This document shows positions 1 through 9,048 of a DNA stretch of 64,000 bases, piece after piece. The position numbers and the translations under genes were made by a program. The stretch lies in NCBI GenBank assembly GCA_011523945.1, contig WTFU01000044.1, forward strand, positions 1-64,000. The letters run 5' to 3'. Numbering within the stretch: the stretch's first letter is position 1; every line of letters starts with the position of its first letter. The notes under the pieces are model-generated. The model did no database searches and was not told the DNA's origin. It saw only the letters and a program-made list of their open reading frames with translations. The stretch is from Mariniblastus sp. (GTDB taxonomy: Bacteria; Planctomycetota; Planctomycetia; Pirellulales; Pirellulaceae).

Positions 1-85
1 TCACCGTGACCAATTCGCCATCGCGTTTACCTCCTGCAAGACGAAGCACAAGATAGCTCGGCGAGTATTGTGTTGATGTAGTCAT
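1..85 (-). CDS. 5' end of a minus-strand gene cut by the window edge
   Basis: An ATG at 85-83 opens a frame that stays open to position 1, giving 28 residues that begin MTTSTQYSPSYLVLRLAGG and continue with KRDGELVTV. A short leader followed by a beta-strand and a 'G-x-x-x-G' turn resembles the start of planctomycete FHA (phosphothreonine-binding) domain proteins, but too little is present to identify the family. It would be transcribed away from the DksA-like gene. No strong ribosome-binding site is visible upstream. The existence of the gene is moderately supported. The FHA idea is only a guess. Confidence 0.45.
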   Translation of the reverse strand, partial: MTTSTQYSPSYLVLRLAGGKRDGELVTV

Positions 86-616
86 AGGTCGTCTTTGCAA
101 TCTTTTGAATGGACTCAATTAGGGCGGCCGCTGGCGTGGAGCCCGATTATCAATTTGATTTCGGTACAAACATGTAGCTTTCGGTCAGCAGAGGGTCAAA
201 CAAGGCTCGCTCAAATCAAACAAAAAAATGTTGTTCGAATGACCAAAACGAACAACCTGCTCAATCCGAACCAGGTCTCTGCTGCGGCTCCTCGCAACTC
301 CCTCCCCATCCATCACCGGTTAATCTTGGCTAAAAAAGATAAACGCCCGCAGAAAATCGCCCCCCATTCGCCAACCAAGAGACCAGTTGTCGCAAATTTT
401 CAACGGTCTCCCTGCAACAGTTATTCGGAAAAAACCGTAGGGAAGACGCCCTGATGTTGCACTTTTACATCATCGAAAATGCAATAATCTTCTGATTTTC
501 CAGAGTGTCCACGAAATGCGTCCTATAGTTCGGTGCACGTCAAAAACATTGGGGTGCGGAAAAATAAATCCGACCCCCAAACGCACAGAAAAAAAACTTT
601 TAAGTTGGACTCTTCC
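86..616. other. Intergenic region, no convincing gene
   Basis: This 531-base stretch separates the clipped minus-strand gene from the DksA-like gene. It has an open frame at 95-454, but the predicted peptide is low in hydrophobic residues, has no recognisable motif and has no ribosome-binding site. The two flanking genes are divergent, so promoters for both should lie here. No clear -35/-10 pair could be picked out with confidence. Confidence 0.5.
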
Positions 617-1051
617 ATGACACGCAAATCCACACTCGAAGCAATGCGGCAAGTTCTTATTAAACGCCGCGACGCAATTGTTCAGGCAATGTCTGGAGAT
701 GATAGCCTGTTGAAAAATTTCAGCCAAAGTTCAGGCGGTGACGTCGTCGACTTCGCAAGCGACAGTGCGATGGGAGAATTAAGTTCCCAGCTGGCCGAGG
801 TTGAAAATCGCGAATTGCAACACCTTGAAGTTGCCTTGAAAAAAATGAAGGCCGGGACTTTTGGAAAATGCGACGCATGCCAATCTAACATCCCTTTGGC
901 CCGACTTCAGGCTCTCCCTTACGCCGCCTACTGCATCACTTGCAAGCGGGCTGCTGAAAAAGCTGGGGTCCAACCCGGTGTCGAAGTTGACTGGTCCGTC
1001 ATCCTCAACCAAGACTTATCGAGCGATTCAGTGGACTTCAACTTTTCGTAA
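617..1051 (+). CDS. DksA/TraR-type C4 zinc-finger protein
   Basis: This 144-residue protein belongs to the DksA/TraR family, whose members insert a coiled coil into the RNA polymerase secondary channel and adjust transcription, often with ppGpp. The N-terminal half is a helical hairpin (residues 1-80) carrying acidic residues. The C-terminal C4 zinc finger reads CDAC...CITC with a 17-residue spacer. The ATG at 617 is preferred over an upstream start at 533, because the extra 28 residues are highly basic, unlike the family, and normal family length is about 120-150. DksA itself has a conserved acidic pair at the coiled-coil tip; whether this protein has the same tip was not established, so it may be a DksA paralogue rather than DksA proper. 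Confidence 0.85.
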   Translation: MTRKSTLEAMRQVLIKRRDAIVQAMSGDDSLLKNFSQSSGGDVVDFASDSAMGELSSQLAEVENRELQHLEVALKKMKAGTFGKCDACQSNIPLARLQALPYAAYCITCKRAAEKAGVQPGVEVDWSVILNQDLSSDSVDFNFS

Positions 1052-1165
1052 CCGCTACAGCTGGACAAAAATACGGCATTCCCAAACGCCCAACCTCAAA
1101 TTTAATACTAAATCCTTCAAGAATTCGATACTCTCCAACCGCTCACCTCGCCAAACTGGTTAATC

Positions 1166-2398
1166 ATGAAACATACATTTCACGACAATTATCTACCTAA
1201 ACTGGCTCGCAGTGGGTGTTTTCAATTCAAAATCGCGATGGTCTTTTTGCTGTTCGCCAACCTTAATCTGGCGACATCCGATGACGCGTACGGGCAAATC
1301 GCCTCCACCGCGTCGACAACGGCTCGAGTCATAAGCAACTCCGCTAAAGCAAACCCGCGAGACCTTATGTATCAAGATCTTGCTGCCAGTGCTTCCGGTT
1401 TAAACAAGCAAAACGAGCTGCTCAAAAAGCTCGTCAAAACGGTTGGCCCGAGCGTTGCCCATATCGAAGCCAAAAAACGACAAAAGTCGACCGTCACCAA
1501 CAGTAGTTCGGCCAATGCTCGACGTCCCGTTGTTGTCGAAGAAGCTGGTTCTGGTATCGTCATCGAACACAATGACAACTACTACGTCATCACGAATTAC
1601 CATGTCATTGAAAGTGCGGGAATCAGTGATATTCGAATTGAAGTCAACGGTAGAATTTATTCGCCAAGTCGACTTGTACACGACCGTCAGACCGACCTCT
1701 CTGTAATAGCTCTGAGCAGTAAAGATTTAATCCCTTGTCGCATTGGTAAAAGTAAGACAGTTGAGATAGGCGATTTTGTCGTTGCTATTGGCAGTCCCTT
1801 CGGCTTGAGCCATTCCGTCAGCTACGGAATCATCAGTGCCCTCAACCGGCATGACCTTGACCTAGGGCCGCAAGGAGTAAATTATCAAGATTTCATGCAG
1901 ACCGACGCCGCGATCAACCCAGGTAACAGCGGCGGGCCACTCATTAATCTTCGAGGTGAGATCATCGGAATCAACACGGCGATCGCAAGCAATAGCGGTG
2001 GAAATGACGGAATCGGCTTTTCTATTCCGATGGATATGGTCATGCGAATCGTTACCGATCTCATCGAGCTTGGTAAAGTTCAACGGGGATTCCTTGGCGT
2101 CTCATTGGATTCAAATTATACCTATGAAAAAGCTACGAGCATGGGCCTTAATGTCGCCTACGGAGCGATGGTTACCCGTGTGACAGCCCGCTCGCCCGCT
2201 GCCGACGCTGGCTTACGCGTTGGTGATGTCATTCTTGAATTCAATGGTGAGAAGGTCAAAAATGACTCACTTCTCGTCACCAATGTTAGTCTGATGCCGA
2301 TCAATTCCATCGTTCCAATCAAGATCTTTCGACGTGGAGAAATCAGCTTGATCGATATCAATATTAACAATCGAGAATCATTTTCGTTCAACCAGTAA
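1166..2398 (+). CDS. HtrA/Deg-like trypsin-fold serine protease with PDZ domain
   Basis: A 410-residue exported protease. Residues 1-44 look like a signal peptide with a long n-region (hydrophobic core AMVFLLFANLNLA, Ala-Tyr-Gly before the probable cut). The trypsin-like domain carries the full triad: His146 in TNYHVIES, Asp177 in QTDLSVIAL and Ser255 in NPGNSGGPL. One PDZ domain follows, at about residues 300-395 (RGFLGVSLD and GLRVGDVILEFNG). A single PDZ fits DegS/HhoA-type members better than two-PDZ DegP. The family degrades misfolded proteins or cleaves regulatory substrates in the cell envelope. The nucleoside hydrolase downstream is convergent, so the gene is probably monocistronic or follows the DksA-like gene, 114 bases upstream. 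Confidence 0.92.
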   Translation: MKHTFHDNYLPKLARSGCFQFKIAMVFLLFANLNLATSDDAYGQIASTASTTARVISNSAKANPRDLMYQDLAASASGLNKQNELLKKLVKTVGPSVAHIEAKKRQKSTVTNSSSANARRPVVVEEAGSGIVIEHNDNYYVITNYHVIESAGISDIRIEVNGRIYSPSRLVHDRQTDLSVIALSSKDLIPCRIGKSKTVEIGDFVVAIGSPFGLSHSVSYGIISALNRHDLDLGPQGVNYQDFMQTDAAINPGNSGGPLINLRGEIIGINTAIASNSGGNDGIGFSIPMDMVMRIVTDLIELGKVQRGFLGVSLDSNYTYEKATSMGLNVAYGAMVTRVTARSPAADAGLRVGDVILEFNGEKVKNDSLLVTNVSLMPINSIVPIKIFRRGEISLIDININNRESFSFNQ

Positions 2399-2426
2399 GC
2401 AATATTAGCTGAACATCAGCCAGCAA

Positions 2427-3371
2427 TTAGCTCGTTTGATTTCCGGCGACGGCAAGCTGATCTAGAATATATTGCCGTGCACGCTCAGCCGGTAGACTAT
2501 CTGCGACGGTCAAAGCCGTACGCCATTCGGGCTGATTTCTCTCATCAATAACGAGCATGCCCCGCGTCAACTCACCCTCGGTTTCAACATCGCACGCCAG
2601 CGGCCGATAATTAAACAGCTCCGGCTCTAACAAGGCCAGCGCCCCGACTGCGTCATTGAGCGTAATTGCTTCTTCGCCAAGTTGCTGACGGTGAGATCGA
2701 AATGTATAGGGCAGAATTTGCCGCAGAAAATAGCCTACCCGTGAAGTTGAAGCTGGCAACTCTTCCATGCAGCTGTAACCAAATTGAACTTCCCGGGTAA
2801 TGTCGAGCGGGATCAGCGTCTTTGTTGAGCGAGATCTAATCACTTCCCTTGTGCTCGAAGGATCAAAGTAAAAATTGAATTCGGCACAAGGCGTGATATT
2901 TCCACGCCCCGCTAAACTGCCTCCGGTCATGATGATCTGATCAATTAAAGGCAGCAAAGTTGGATCACGGCGAATAGCTCGAGCTAAATTGGTAATCGGG
3001 CCAAGGCAAAGGATTGTTACCTCCTCAGGGTTCGCACGAATCAATTCAGCCATTAATTTATCAGCCGCAACGGCCCGCTGGCGGTGAGATGATTCGAAAC
3101 CCGCATTACCCAATCCGTCATCACCGTATAAAAATCGGGTATCTACCGGTGGGGCATCTTCTGTAGTACGGGCCATTCCCAGACGCGGATATCGGGCCGG
3201 ATCCAACTCCGTCACGATAGCCTGCAAATTACTGTTAGCCTGCTCAGCACTCACGCACCCCTCCGTCGCAGTCACGGCGAGCACATCCAAACGAGAATCG
3301 AATAACGTCATACACAACGCCACTGCGTCGTCTATTCCCATATCGCAGTCAATGATGACTTTTCGAGGCAT
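2427..3371 (-). CDS. Nucleoside hydrolase (inosine/uridine-preferring type)
   Basis: A 314-residue protein of the IunH/RihA-C family, which cleaves the N-glycosidic bond of ribonucleosides in salvage. The defining calcium-binding N-terminal motif is intact: DCDMGIDDA at residues 8-16. The GPITNLARAI segment and the later GGSL and AEFNFYFDP stretches are the usual second and third family blocks; the last contributes ligand-binding Asn and Asp. There is no signal peptide, so the enzyme should be cytoplasmic. It converges with the HtrA-like gene and diverges from trpD. Substrate preference cannot be read from the sequence. Confidence 0.9.
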   Translation of the reverse strand: MPRKVIIDCDMGIDDAVALCMTLFDSRLDVLAVTATEGCVSAEQANSNLQAIVTELDPARYPRLGMARTTEDAPPVDTRFLYGDDGLGNAGFESSHRQRAVAADKLMAELIRANPEEVTILCLGPITNLARAIRRDPTLLPLIDQIIMTGGSLAGRGNITPCAEFNFYFDPSSTREVIRSRSTKTLIPLDITREVQFGYSCMEELPASTSRVGYFLRQILPYTFRSHRQQLGEEAITLNDAVGALALLEPELFNYRPLACDVETEGELTRGMLVIDERNQPEWRTALTVADSLPAERARQYILDQLAVAGNQTS

Positions 3372-3586
3372 CCGTCCCCCTGAATCGGCTTGATTTGCCT
3401 GAGTGTTGAAGGTTTTTCATTTACCCTTGGGATTCTAGATGGACGAGGCACAGCAAACAAGGGAAAAATACAATCTGTGTCCGCTTCTCGCGTTAACGTC
3501 TGCTAAACTTCAGTAGCCCAACCGTTTGTCTCGCCGCCAATGCTTTCCCTCCATCTTTTTTCAATTCGTCAAGCAAGGAAATCCAA

Positions 3587-4600
3587 GTGATCTTAGAGTC
3601 GACCCAAATCGTAAAAAGTGGCCAGTCTCTTAATCGTGAACAGATGACTGAAGTCGTAGATGCAATCATGAAAGGTGACTGCTCGGACGAACAAATCGAA
3701 GGACTACTCGTCGCGCTTCACGAAAAGGGAGAAACAGTTGAAGAACTCGCCGGTGCGGCAAGCGCTCTGCGCATGCACATGAAACCAATTGAAACTCGAC
3801 GGGAAAATGTAGTCGATACTTGTGGAACCGGCGGGGGTAAATCCGGGACGTTCAATATTAGCACCGCTGCGGCAATCGTTGCGGCCGCAGCGGGCGGTTC
3901 CGTTGCTAAACACGGGAATCGCAAATCCACGAGCAAAACTGGTTCCGCCGATGTCCTGATAGAACTTGGGGTCAACATTCAATGCTCCAACGCCACAGTC
4001 AAAAAGTGCTTGGATCAGCTTGGATTGTGTTTTTGTTTTGCACCGCTGTTTCACCCGTCGGTGAAACATGTAATGAGTGTTCGAAGGAAACTTTCTCACC
4101 CTACTATTTTCAACCTGCTTGGCCCTCTCTGTAACCCCGCCAACGCTCCTTTCCAGGTTCTCGGCGCTGGTCGTGGTGAAACACGCCAACTGTTAGCGGA
4201 AGCCCTCGCCATGCTCGGTACAAAACGCTCAATCGTCGTGCATTCGCGAGATGGACTGGGAGAGATTTCCGTCTCCGACATCACCGATGTTTCGGAAGTT
4301 CAAGGGAAGCACATCACGGAAGGAACATTAGCCCCTAAAGATTTTGGAATCTCCACGGGGAACCAAACACTTCTTTCAGCCAACGATCCTGCCGAAAGTG
4401 CCGATAAAATCCAACGTGTTTTGGCCGGACACAGCGGCCCAACTCGCGACATCGTCATTGCCAATGCGGCGGCTGCCCTCTGGGTATCAGGACTGTGTGA
4501 TGGGCTAGAATCCGGGGCAGAAAGAGCCGGCAGAGCAATTGATAACGGCCAAGCGACCGAAATGCTTAACGAACTCAGGGAATTAACCAATAAAGACTAG
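3587..4600 (+). CDS. trpD: Anthranilate phosphoribosyltransferase
   Basis: 337 residues, the normal length for TrpD, which joins anthranilate to PRPP in the second step of tryptophan synthesis. The PRPP site is seen as the glycine-rich DTCGTGGGKSGTFNIST (residues 77-93), and the anthranilate/PRPP loop as KHGNRKSTSKTGSAD (108-122). The N-terminal helical domain (1-70) carries the usual dimer helices. Translation starts at a GTG, supported by an AAGGAA sequence seven bases upstream at 3575-3580. No other trp gene lies nearby, so this is a dispersed trp gene rather than an operon member. Confidence 0.95.
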   Translation: MILESTQIVKSGQSLNREQMTEVVDAIMKGDCSDEQIEGLLVALHEKGETVEELAGAASALRMHMKPIETRRENVVDTCGTGGGKSGTFNISTAAAIVAAAAGGSVAKHGNRKSTSKTGSADVLIELGVNIQCSNATVKKCLDQLGLCFCFAPLFHPSVKHVMSVRRKLSHPTIFNLLGPLCNPANAPFQVLGAGRGETRQLLAEALAMLGTKRSIVVHSRDGLGEISVSDITDVSEVQGKHITEGTLAPKDFGISTGNQTLLSANDPAESADKIQRVLAGHSGPTRDIVIANAAAALWVSGLCDGLESGAERAGRAIDNGQATEMLNELRELTNKD

Positions 4601-4707
4601 TTCTATTTCCGCGAACTTACCAAAATTAGGCGAGTTAGACCTATCGAGGGACCGATTGGATTGGTAACCTTGTAGCTCGTTTAATTTATGTAATTGAGGT
4701 GAAAAAC

Positions 4708-4818
4708 ATGGCAAAGCCAAGTCACAAAGTAAAAAAGGCCAATCACGGCAAACGTCCTGCAAACAACCGCGGACGCAAGGCAAAGAACAAAAAGATTAAG
4801 ACTCCGGGTCTAGCCTGA
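4708..4818 (+). CDS. 36-residue basic protein, possibly ribosomal protein bTHX-like
   Basis: A very short gene with a good ribosome-binding site (GAGGTG at 4696-4701, six bases before the ATG) and a strong terminator 39 bases after its stop, so it forms a complete small transcription unit. The product starts MAKPSHKVKKANHGKRPA and continues NNRGRKAKNKK. About 40% of residues are Lys/Arg, with Gly/Asn turns and no acidic residues. Composition and size resemble ribosomal protein Thx of the 30S subunit, a short Arg/Lys-rich peptide that fills a cavity in 16S rRNA. The match is by general pattern, not a diagnostic motif. It could instead be another nucleic-acid-binding small basic protein. Confidence 0.7.
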   Translation: MAKPSHKVKKANHGKRPANNRGRKAKNKKIKTPGLA

Positions 4819-4856
4819 TCCCCACACACTTTCGTACAGGGATATTTAGAATCATT

Positions 4857-4883
4857 AAAAACGGCATTTGTGCCGTTTTTTTT
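4857..4883 (+). terminator. Rho-independent terminator of the small basic protein gene
   Basis: A ten-base-pair stem, AAAAACGGCA (4857-4866) and TGCCGTTTTT (4871-4880), closes a four-base loop and ends in a run of eight T. It ends the unit holding the 36-residue basic gene and lies before trmB. Confidence 0.9.
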
Positions 4884-4994
4884 GTAGCTATTGGTAAGCT
4901 ATCTCATCACTTCCATTAGCAAACCGATGATTTTTGCATTCCGCGATCCCTAGTGATTCGCATTCTCTCACTGCCTTTCCCACCTAGCGATATT

Positions 4995-5636
4995 ATGGGC
5001 CGACGCACACTACCCAAACTCGACCCGTCCGTTGACTTCAGTGGACACATTACTGAAGTGGACGACCTCCCAACTCCATTCTGCCCACAGAGTCTTTTTG
5101 CTGAGACTTCAGATTTGGAAATCGAAGTTGGAAGCGGTAAAGGATTATTCGTGCTCAATGAATCTGAGCGAGTTCCAAACCGCAATTATCTCGGCAATGA
5201 AATAGCCAAGAAATATTGCCGTTTCGCCGCTTATCGTCTGGCTCAAAAAGAACGAACGAACGCCCACATGCTGCGTGGTGACGGCCTGAAGCTCTTTCGC
5301 GAATTGCTACCGAGTGAGTGTGCCGTCGCGGTTCACGTCTATTTCCCTGATCCGTGGTGGAAAGAGCGGCATCGCCGACGCCGAGTGATGCAAAAGGGAT
5401 TTATTAAAGATCTACAACGGGTACTCGTCTCAGGCGGGATCTTTCACTTCTGGACCGACGTCGAAGAATATTTCGAAGAGACGATCGGACTAATGAAAGA
5501 ACATTCCGATCTTTCCGATCCTATCCATGTCCAGGAAACCGCAGCGGAGCATGACATGGACTACCGGACACACTTTGAGCGTCGCATGCGGAAATACGAA
5601 CACGACGTCTTTCGAGCTCAGTTCCACAAATCATAG
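4995..5636 (+). CDS. trmB: tRNA (guanine-N7)-methyltransferase
   Basis: A 213-residue SAM-dependent methylase that places m7G46 in tRNA variable loops. The SAM-binding motif I is EIEVGSGKGLFV (about residues 47-58), and the TrmB signature FPDPWWKERHRRRRV (about 118-132) includes the catalytic-region Asp-Pro-Trp-Trp. The ATG at 4995 is preferred over the GTG at 4953, because family members begin close to this point and the 14 extra residues look like a translated leader. The C-terminal motif TDVEEYFEE is also typical. The gene follows a terminator, so it has its own promoter, and it converges with purF. Confidence 0.92.
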   Translation: MGRRTLPKLDPSVDFSGHITEVDDLPTPFCPQSLFAETSDLEIEVGSGKGLFVLNESERVPNRNYLGNEIAKKYCRFAAYRLAQKERTNAHMLRGDGLKLFRELLPSECAVAVHVYFPDPWWKERHRRRRVMQKGFIKDLQRVLVSGGIFHFWTDVEEYFEETIGLMKEHSDLSDPIHVQETAAEHDMDYRTHFERRMRKYEHDVFRAQFHKS

Positions 5637-5653
5637 TGGCGTAGCGTACTGAA

Positions 5654-7270
5654 TTAAGAAAGGCCCATGTCGACAGCACGATCACTCGATTCGCTAATCA
5701 CCGAGGGGTCGATTTCATTGCGGTAAGAGTCATGATCCAACTGGTATAGTTTCTGTCCAACGGGTGTTGGATAATTACAAGTGATACAGGCTTGGCAAAG
5801 ACCGTCCTTCGGAATACCAATCGCTCGCGCCACCGACTCAATCGGAAGATATCTTAGTGAGTCACACTCTAGAGAGGCGGCCATCTCATCCTGAATCGCG
5901 TCGGTAAGCAAATCACCGGGTGGATAGAATTTTGGTGCAAACAATTGCTTAATCGTCGACATGTCGATTCCATAGTAGCAAGGTGCAACAATCGGAGGGC
6001 AGGCGACGCGTACGTGAATCTCCCGAGCACCACCCTCCTCACGAATCCGCCTTAGCAAGGCCTTCATCGTAGTCGAACGAACGATGGAATCCTCGACCAG
6101 AATGACCCGCTTCCCTTCCAAAACCTCACGGAGTGGCGTGTATTTGATTTTCGCTCGCTGAGCACGTGTCTTTTGTGACGACTCAATAAAGGTTCGTCCA
6201 CTATAACGATTTCGAATCAAGCCTTCTCGCGACGGAACCTTCAGGTGAAACGCCATCGAATCCGCTGCCGCCTTACTTGTATCAGGAACAGGCACAACAA
6301 TGGTGTCTTCATCAATTTCGATTAGATCGGACGCTTGCTCTTGAGCTGCCAGTTCCTTTCCCAGTTCAGTGCGAGTCGTGTAGACACCTCGGTCATCAAG
6401 CGTACTCGCCACATTAGCGAAATAAATCCACTCGAAAAAGCAATGAGCACGACCGGGATTCTCCGCAAATTGCTCGATCGCAATTTCACCATCGATGATC
6501 GTGATCGCATGCCCCGGCTTGAGCGATTTAATCTCACTTCTTTTAAATCCAAGGTTCAGCAAAGCGACACTCTCACTGGCCGCAGCAAACATCGCTCCCT
6601 GAATGGCATAACACATCGGCTTGATTCCAAGCGGATCTCGGGCGATTAACATCTCGCCTTTCGCATTCAGCATCGCCAGCGAATAAGCTCCGTCCAGACG
6701 CTTGGATACGTTACGGATCATCTCGACCAAACAATCAGACGACTGCGTTTCCAGCTGACGACTTATCTCATGCATCAAAACTTCAGTATCAGTTTGCCGA
6801 ACTAAATGGTTATCGGCGTCACTAAGAATATCGGCCGCGAGTTCCGGATAATTTGAAAGCTGACCGTTAAAGGCAAACGTAAACCACTTTCGCATGTTGA
6901 AGTGGTGAATCTCAAATGGCTGTGCGTAGCTGCGATCGTCTTTTCCACACGTCGCATAACGAACGTGCCCAATTGCCGCCGGGCCTGCGTATTTTTCCAT
7001 TAAGCTCGTCGCTTTCGCAGCATGAGAAAGCCGAAACACCTCCTGCACACTACCCAGCTCACGATAGGTATCAATCAGCTGGCCATTTTTAGGATTTGAA
7101 TGGAAACGCGACATTCCAGCTGAAAGCTGCCCCCGATTTTGCATGTCGAGCAACATTCGAGGAATTAGCGAGGATGCCTGATCGATACCTCCAGGGCAAA
7201 GATCACTAACGGATTGGTTGGGGAGGTGGTAAATTGCGGCAACGCCGCACTCGTGATGGAGTTCGCTCAT
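5654..7270 (-). CDS. purF: Amidophosphoribosyltransferase
   Basis: A 538-residue enzyme of the first committed step of purine synthesis, moving glutamine amide nitrogen to PRPP. The N-terminal glutaminase domain has its nucleophile Cys at residue 8 (HHECGVAAIYH), implying removal of a seven-residue propeptide. The PRPP-binding motif VILVEDSIVRSTTMK lies in the phosphoribosyltransferase domain. Near the C-terminus, GLCQACITCNYPTP supplies cysteines of the kind that bind the Fe4S4 cluster of B. subtilis-type PurF. An ATG at 7270 with GGAAA eight bases upstream is preferred to the TTG at 7282. The gene converges with trmB. Confidence 0.92.
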   Translation of the reverse strand: MSELHHECGVAAIYHLPNQSVSDLCPGGIDQASSLIPRMLLDMQNRGQLSAGMSRFHSNPKNGQLIDTYRELGSVQEVFRLSHAAKATSLMEKYAGPAAIGHVRYATCGKDDRSYAQPFEIHHFNMRKWFTFAFNGQLSNYPELAADILSDADNHLVRQTDTEVLMHEISRQLETQSSDCLVEMIRNVSKRLDGAYSLAMLNAKGEMLIARDPLGIKPMCYAIQGAMFAAASESVALLNLGFKRSEIKSLKPGHAITIIDGEIAIEQFAENPGRAHCFFEWIYFANVASTLDDRGVYTTRTELGKELAAQEQASDLIEIDEDTIVVPVPDTSKAAADSMAFHLKVPSREGLIRNRYSGRTFIESSQKTRAQRAKIKYTPLREVLEGKRVILVEDSIVRSTTMKALLRRIREEGGAREIHVRVACPPIVAPCYYGIDMSTIKQLFAPKFYPPGDLLTDAIQDEMAASLECDSLRYLPIESVARAIGIPKDGLCQACITCNYPTPVGQKLYQLDHDSYRNEIDPSVISESSDRAVDMGLS

Positions 7271-7447
7271 CGAGGTTTCCAAGTGCCAGAATCGAGGTTA
7301 GCTCGAATTTTAGTGACGCATAATCAATCTCACAACCGCCGATTAGCAATCTAAGTCTTACTGGCTCTGACACATTTCTAAATTGACGCTAGAATATGGC
7401 CAATTGCGGATTTTATACATCATTTTTTTAGATTACCGGAGGATCTT

Positions 7448-8572
7448 ATGCCTGCTTTCGACACTTGGATTGCGAACCGTACGCAAGGGTTTGATTCCAG
7501 CGGAATCCGGCGGATGTTCGATCTAGCCGCCAAACTGCAGGATCCGATCAACCTTTCGATCGGGCAGCCCGATTTTGACGTTCCTCCGGCCGTGAAAACC
7601 GAACTCGTTCGTGCCGTGGAAGAAGGCAAAAATGGCTATGCCGCCACCCAGGGGATGCCCGTTTTAAGAGAAAAGCTCCAAGCTGAGGTCGATGCCCAGT
7701 TTGGCCATGACGACCGCGAATTATTTGTTTGTTCGGGCACCAGTGGCGGACTCTTCCTCGCCGTTTTGGCAACCATAAATCCGGGAGACGAAGTTATTTA
7801 CTTTGATCCCTTTTTTGTGATGTACCCGGCAATGATTGAAATGGCAGGCGGCAAGAGCGTCAAAATCAACACCTATCCCGACTTCAAACTTGACATCGAG
7901 AAAGTCAAAGCGGCGATCACACCAAAAACAAAAATGATTATTCTCAACAGCCCCTCAAATCCAACAGGAATTTGCCCTTCAGCTGAAGAAATAAAAGCTG
8001 TGGCTGAACTGGCTCACGAACGCGGCATCTGCTTGGTATCAGATGAAATCTATAGCAAATTCACCTACGACGAACCGCATATTTCTGCCGCTACTTACAA
8101 CCCCGATACGATCGTCATCGATGGATTCTCAAAAACCTATGCAATGACGGGGTGGAGAGTCGGCTACGTGCATGGCCCCGCACAACTCATGCAAACGATG
8201 TTAAAGATTCAGCAGTATACTTTCGTTTGTGCACCACAACCGGCGCAATGGGCTGGAGCAGCAGCAATGGACGTCGACATGTCACCCTATGTCGCTTCCT
8301 ATAAAGCCAAACGCGACCGCATGCTTGAAGGGCTGAAAGAAGATTACGAGATCGCCAAACCGGGGGGGGCGTTTTACCTGTTTCCTAAACTTCCCTGGGG
8401 AAACGGACAGGCCTTTATCGAGGAAGCAATCGCCAACAACATGATGGTGATTCCGGGCAATATCTTTAGCGATGCCGACACGCACTTTCGAATTTCGTAC
8501 GCGGTCGACGATGCTGTGATCGAACGAGGTATCGAGACGTTATGCAAAATTGCGAGAAACCCACCGAAGTGA
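7448..8572 (+). CDS. Class I/II pyridoxal-phosphate aminotransferase
   Basis: A 374-residue fold-type I aminotransferase. The PLP-binding Lys lies in DGFSKTYAMTGWRVGY, and the phosphate/cofactor contacts are seen in NSPSNPTG and SDEIYSKF. The C-terminal carboxylate-binding Arg is in HFRISYAV. A very strong ribosome-binding site (GGAGG at 7438-7442) precedes the ATG. The family includes aspartate, alanine, tyrosine and LL-DAP aminotransferases. The motif set is closest to the aspartate/alanine group, but the amino acid used cannot be assigned. It is divergent from purF, leaving about 180 bases for two promoters. Confidence 0.9.
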   Translation: MPAFDTWIANRTQGFDSSGIRRMFDLAAKLQDPINLSIGQPDFDVPPAVKTELVRAVEEGKNGYAATQGMPVLREKLQAEVDAQFGHDDRELFVCSGTSGGLFLAVLATINPGDEVIYFDPFFVMYPAMIEMAGGKSVKINTYPDFKLDIEKVKAAITPKTKMIILNSPSNPTGICPSAEEIKAVAELAHERGICLVSDEIYSKFTYDEPHISAATYNPDTIVIDGFSKTYAMTGWRVGYVHGPAQLMQTMLKIQQYTFVCAPQPAQWAGAAAMDVDMSPYVASYKAKRDRMLEGLKEDYEIAKPGGAFYLFPKLPWGNGQAFIEEAIANNMMVIPGNIFSDADTHFRISYAVDDAVIERGIETLCKIARNPPK

Positions 8573-8623
8573 TCTGAGCTGACAGGAAAACGCTGGGCAT
8601 CAACCGGAGTACGGCGGAGAACT

Positions 8624-8932
8624 TCAGTATCCGTAGGCAGGCTGAACCGGGCCTCTTCCGGGCCGCTTGCTCGAAAATGGAGATCCCTGTGCAGTCACAG
8701 CCTCAGACTTTGGTTGCTCAAAACCGGGAGGACGCCCGCCAAGAATAGGCGGGGCTAAATCATCACTCGGAAACGGATCGTGTTGAATCGCATTAGAACG
8801 CTGCTGACCAATCGTCCCTTGCGGACCCCAATTCGGCTGAACCCGACAACCCGTTGAAACAAGGATTAAAAGGCCGAGAACACCGAGCAATGTCGACGAA
8901 ACACAACGAATTTTATTCAATTGTTCTGTCAT
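8624..8932 (-). CDS. Small proline-rich lipoprotein of unknown function
   Basis: A 102-residue protein with an N-terminal hydrophobic stretch ending in the lipobox LVSTGC, so Cys about residue 29 should be lipidated and the rest held at a membrane surface. The remainder is rich in Pro, Gly and Gln (NWGPQG, PPILGGRPPG) and ends AYGY, with no recognised fold. An ATG at 8932 is chosen over a TTG at 8947. It lies downstream of manA in the same direction with a 116-base gap, so it could be co-transcribed. The family is unknown; similar short 'membrane or secreted' proteins are common in planctomycetes. Confidence 0.7.
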   Translation of the reverse strand: MTEQLNKIRCVSSTLLGVLGLLILVSTGCRVQPNWGPQGTIGQQRSNAIQHDPFPSDDLAPPILGGRPPGFEQPKSEAVTAQGSPFSSKRPGRGPVQPAYGY

Positions 8933-9048
8933 TGGAACCGCTATCAAATCACGAAACTGTAATTCAGAGACCTTTCAGCGAGAACTTTAGAGTCAGCATC
9001 GAAATTGGGCAATAGCTTCCTTTTGATAGCACCTCCCCTGCTCTACCA

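Noticed and set aside
95..454. 119-residue plus-strand frame before the DksA-like gene
   Set aside because: No ribosome-binding site, no motif, and a composition typical of translated non-coding DNA.
3704..4189. 161-residue minus-strand frame inside trpD
   Set aside because: Antisense shadow of a clear trpD gene.
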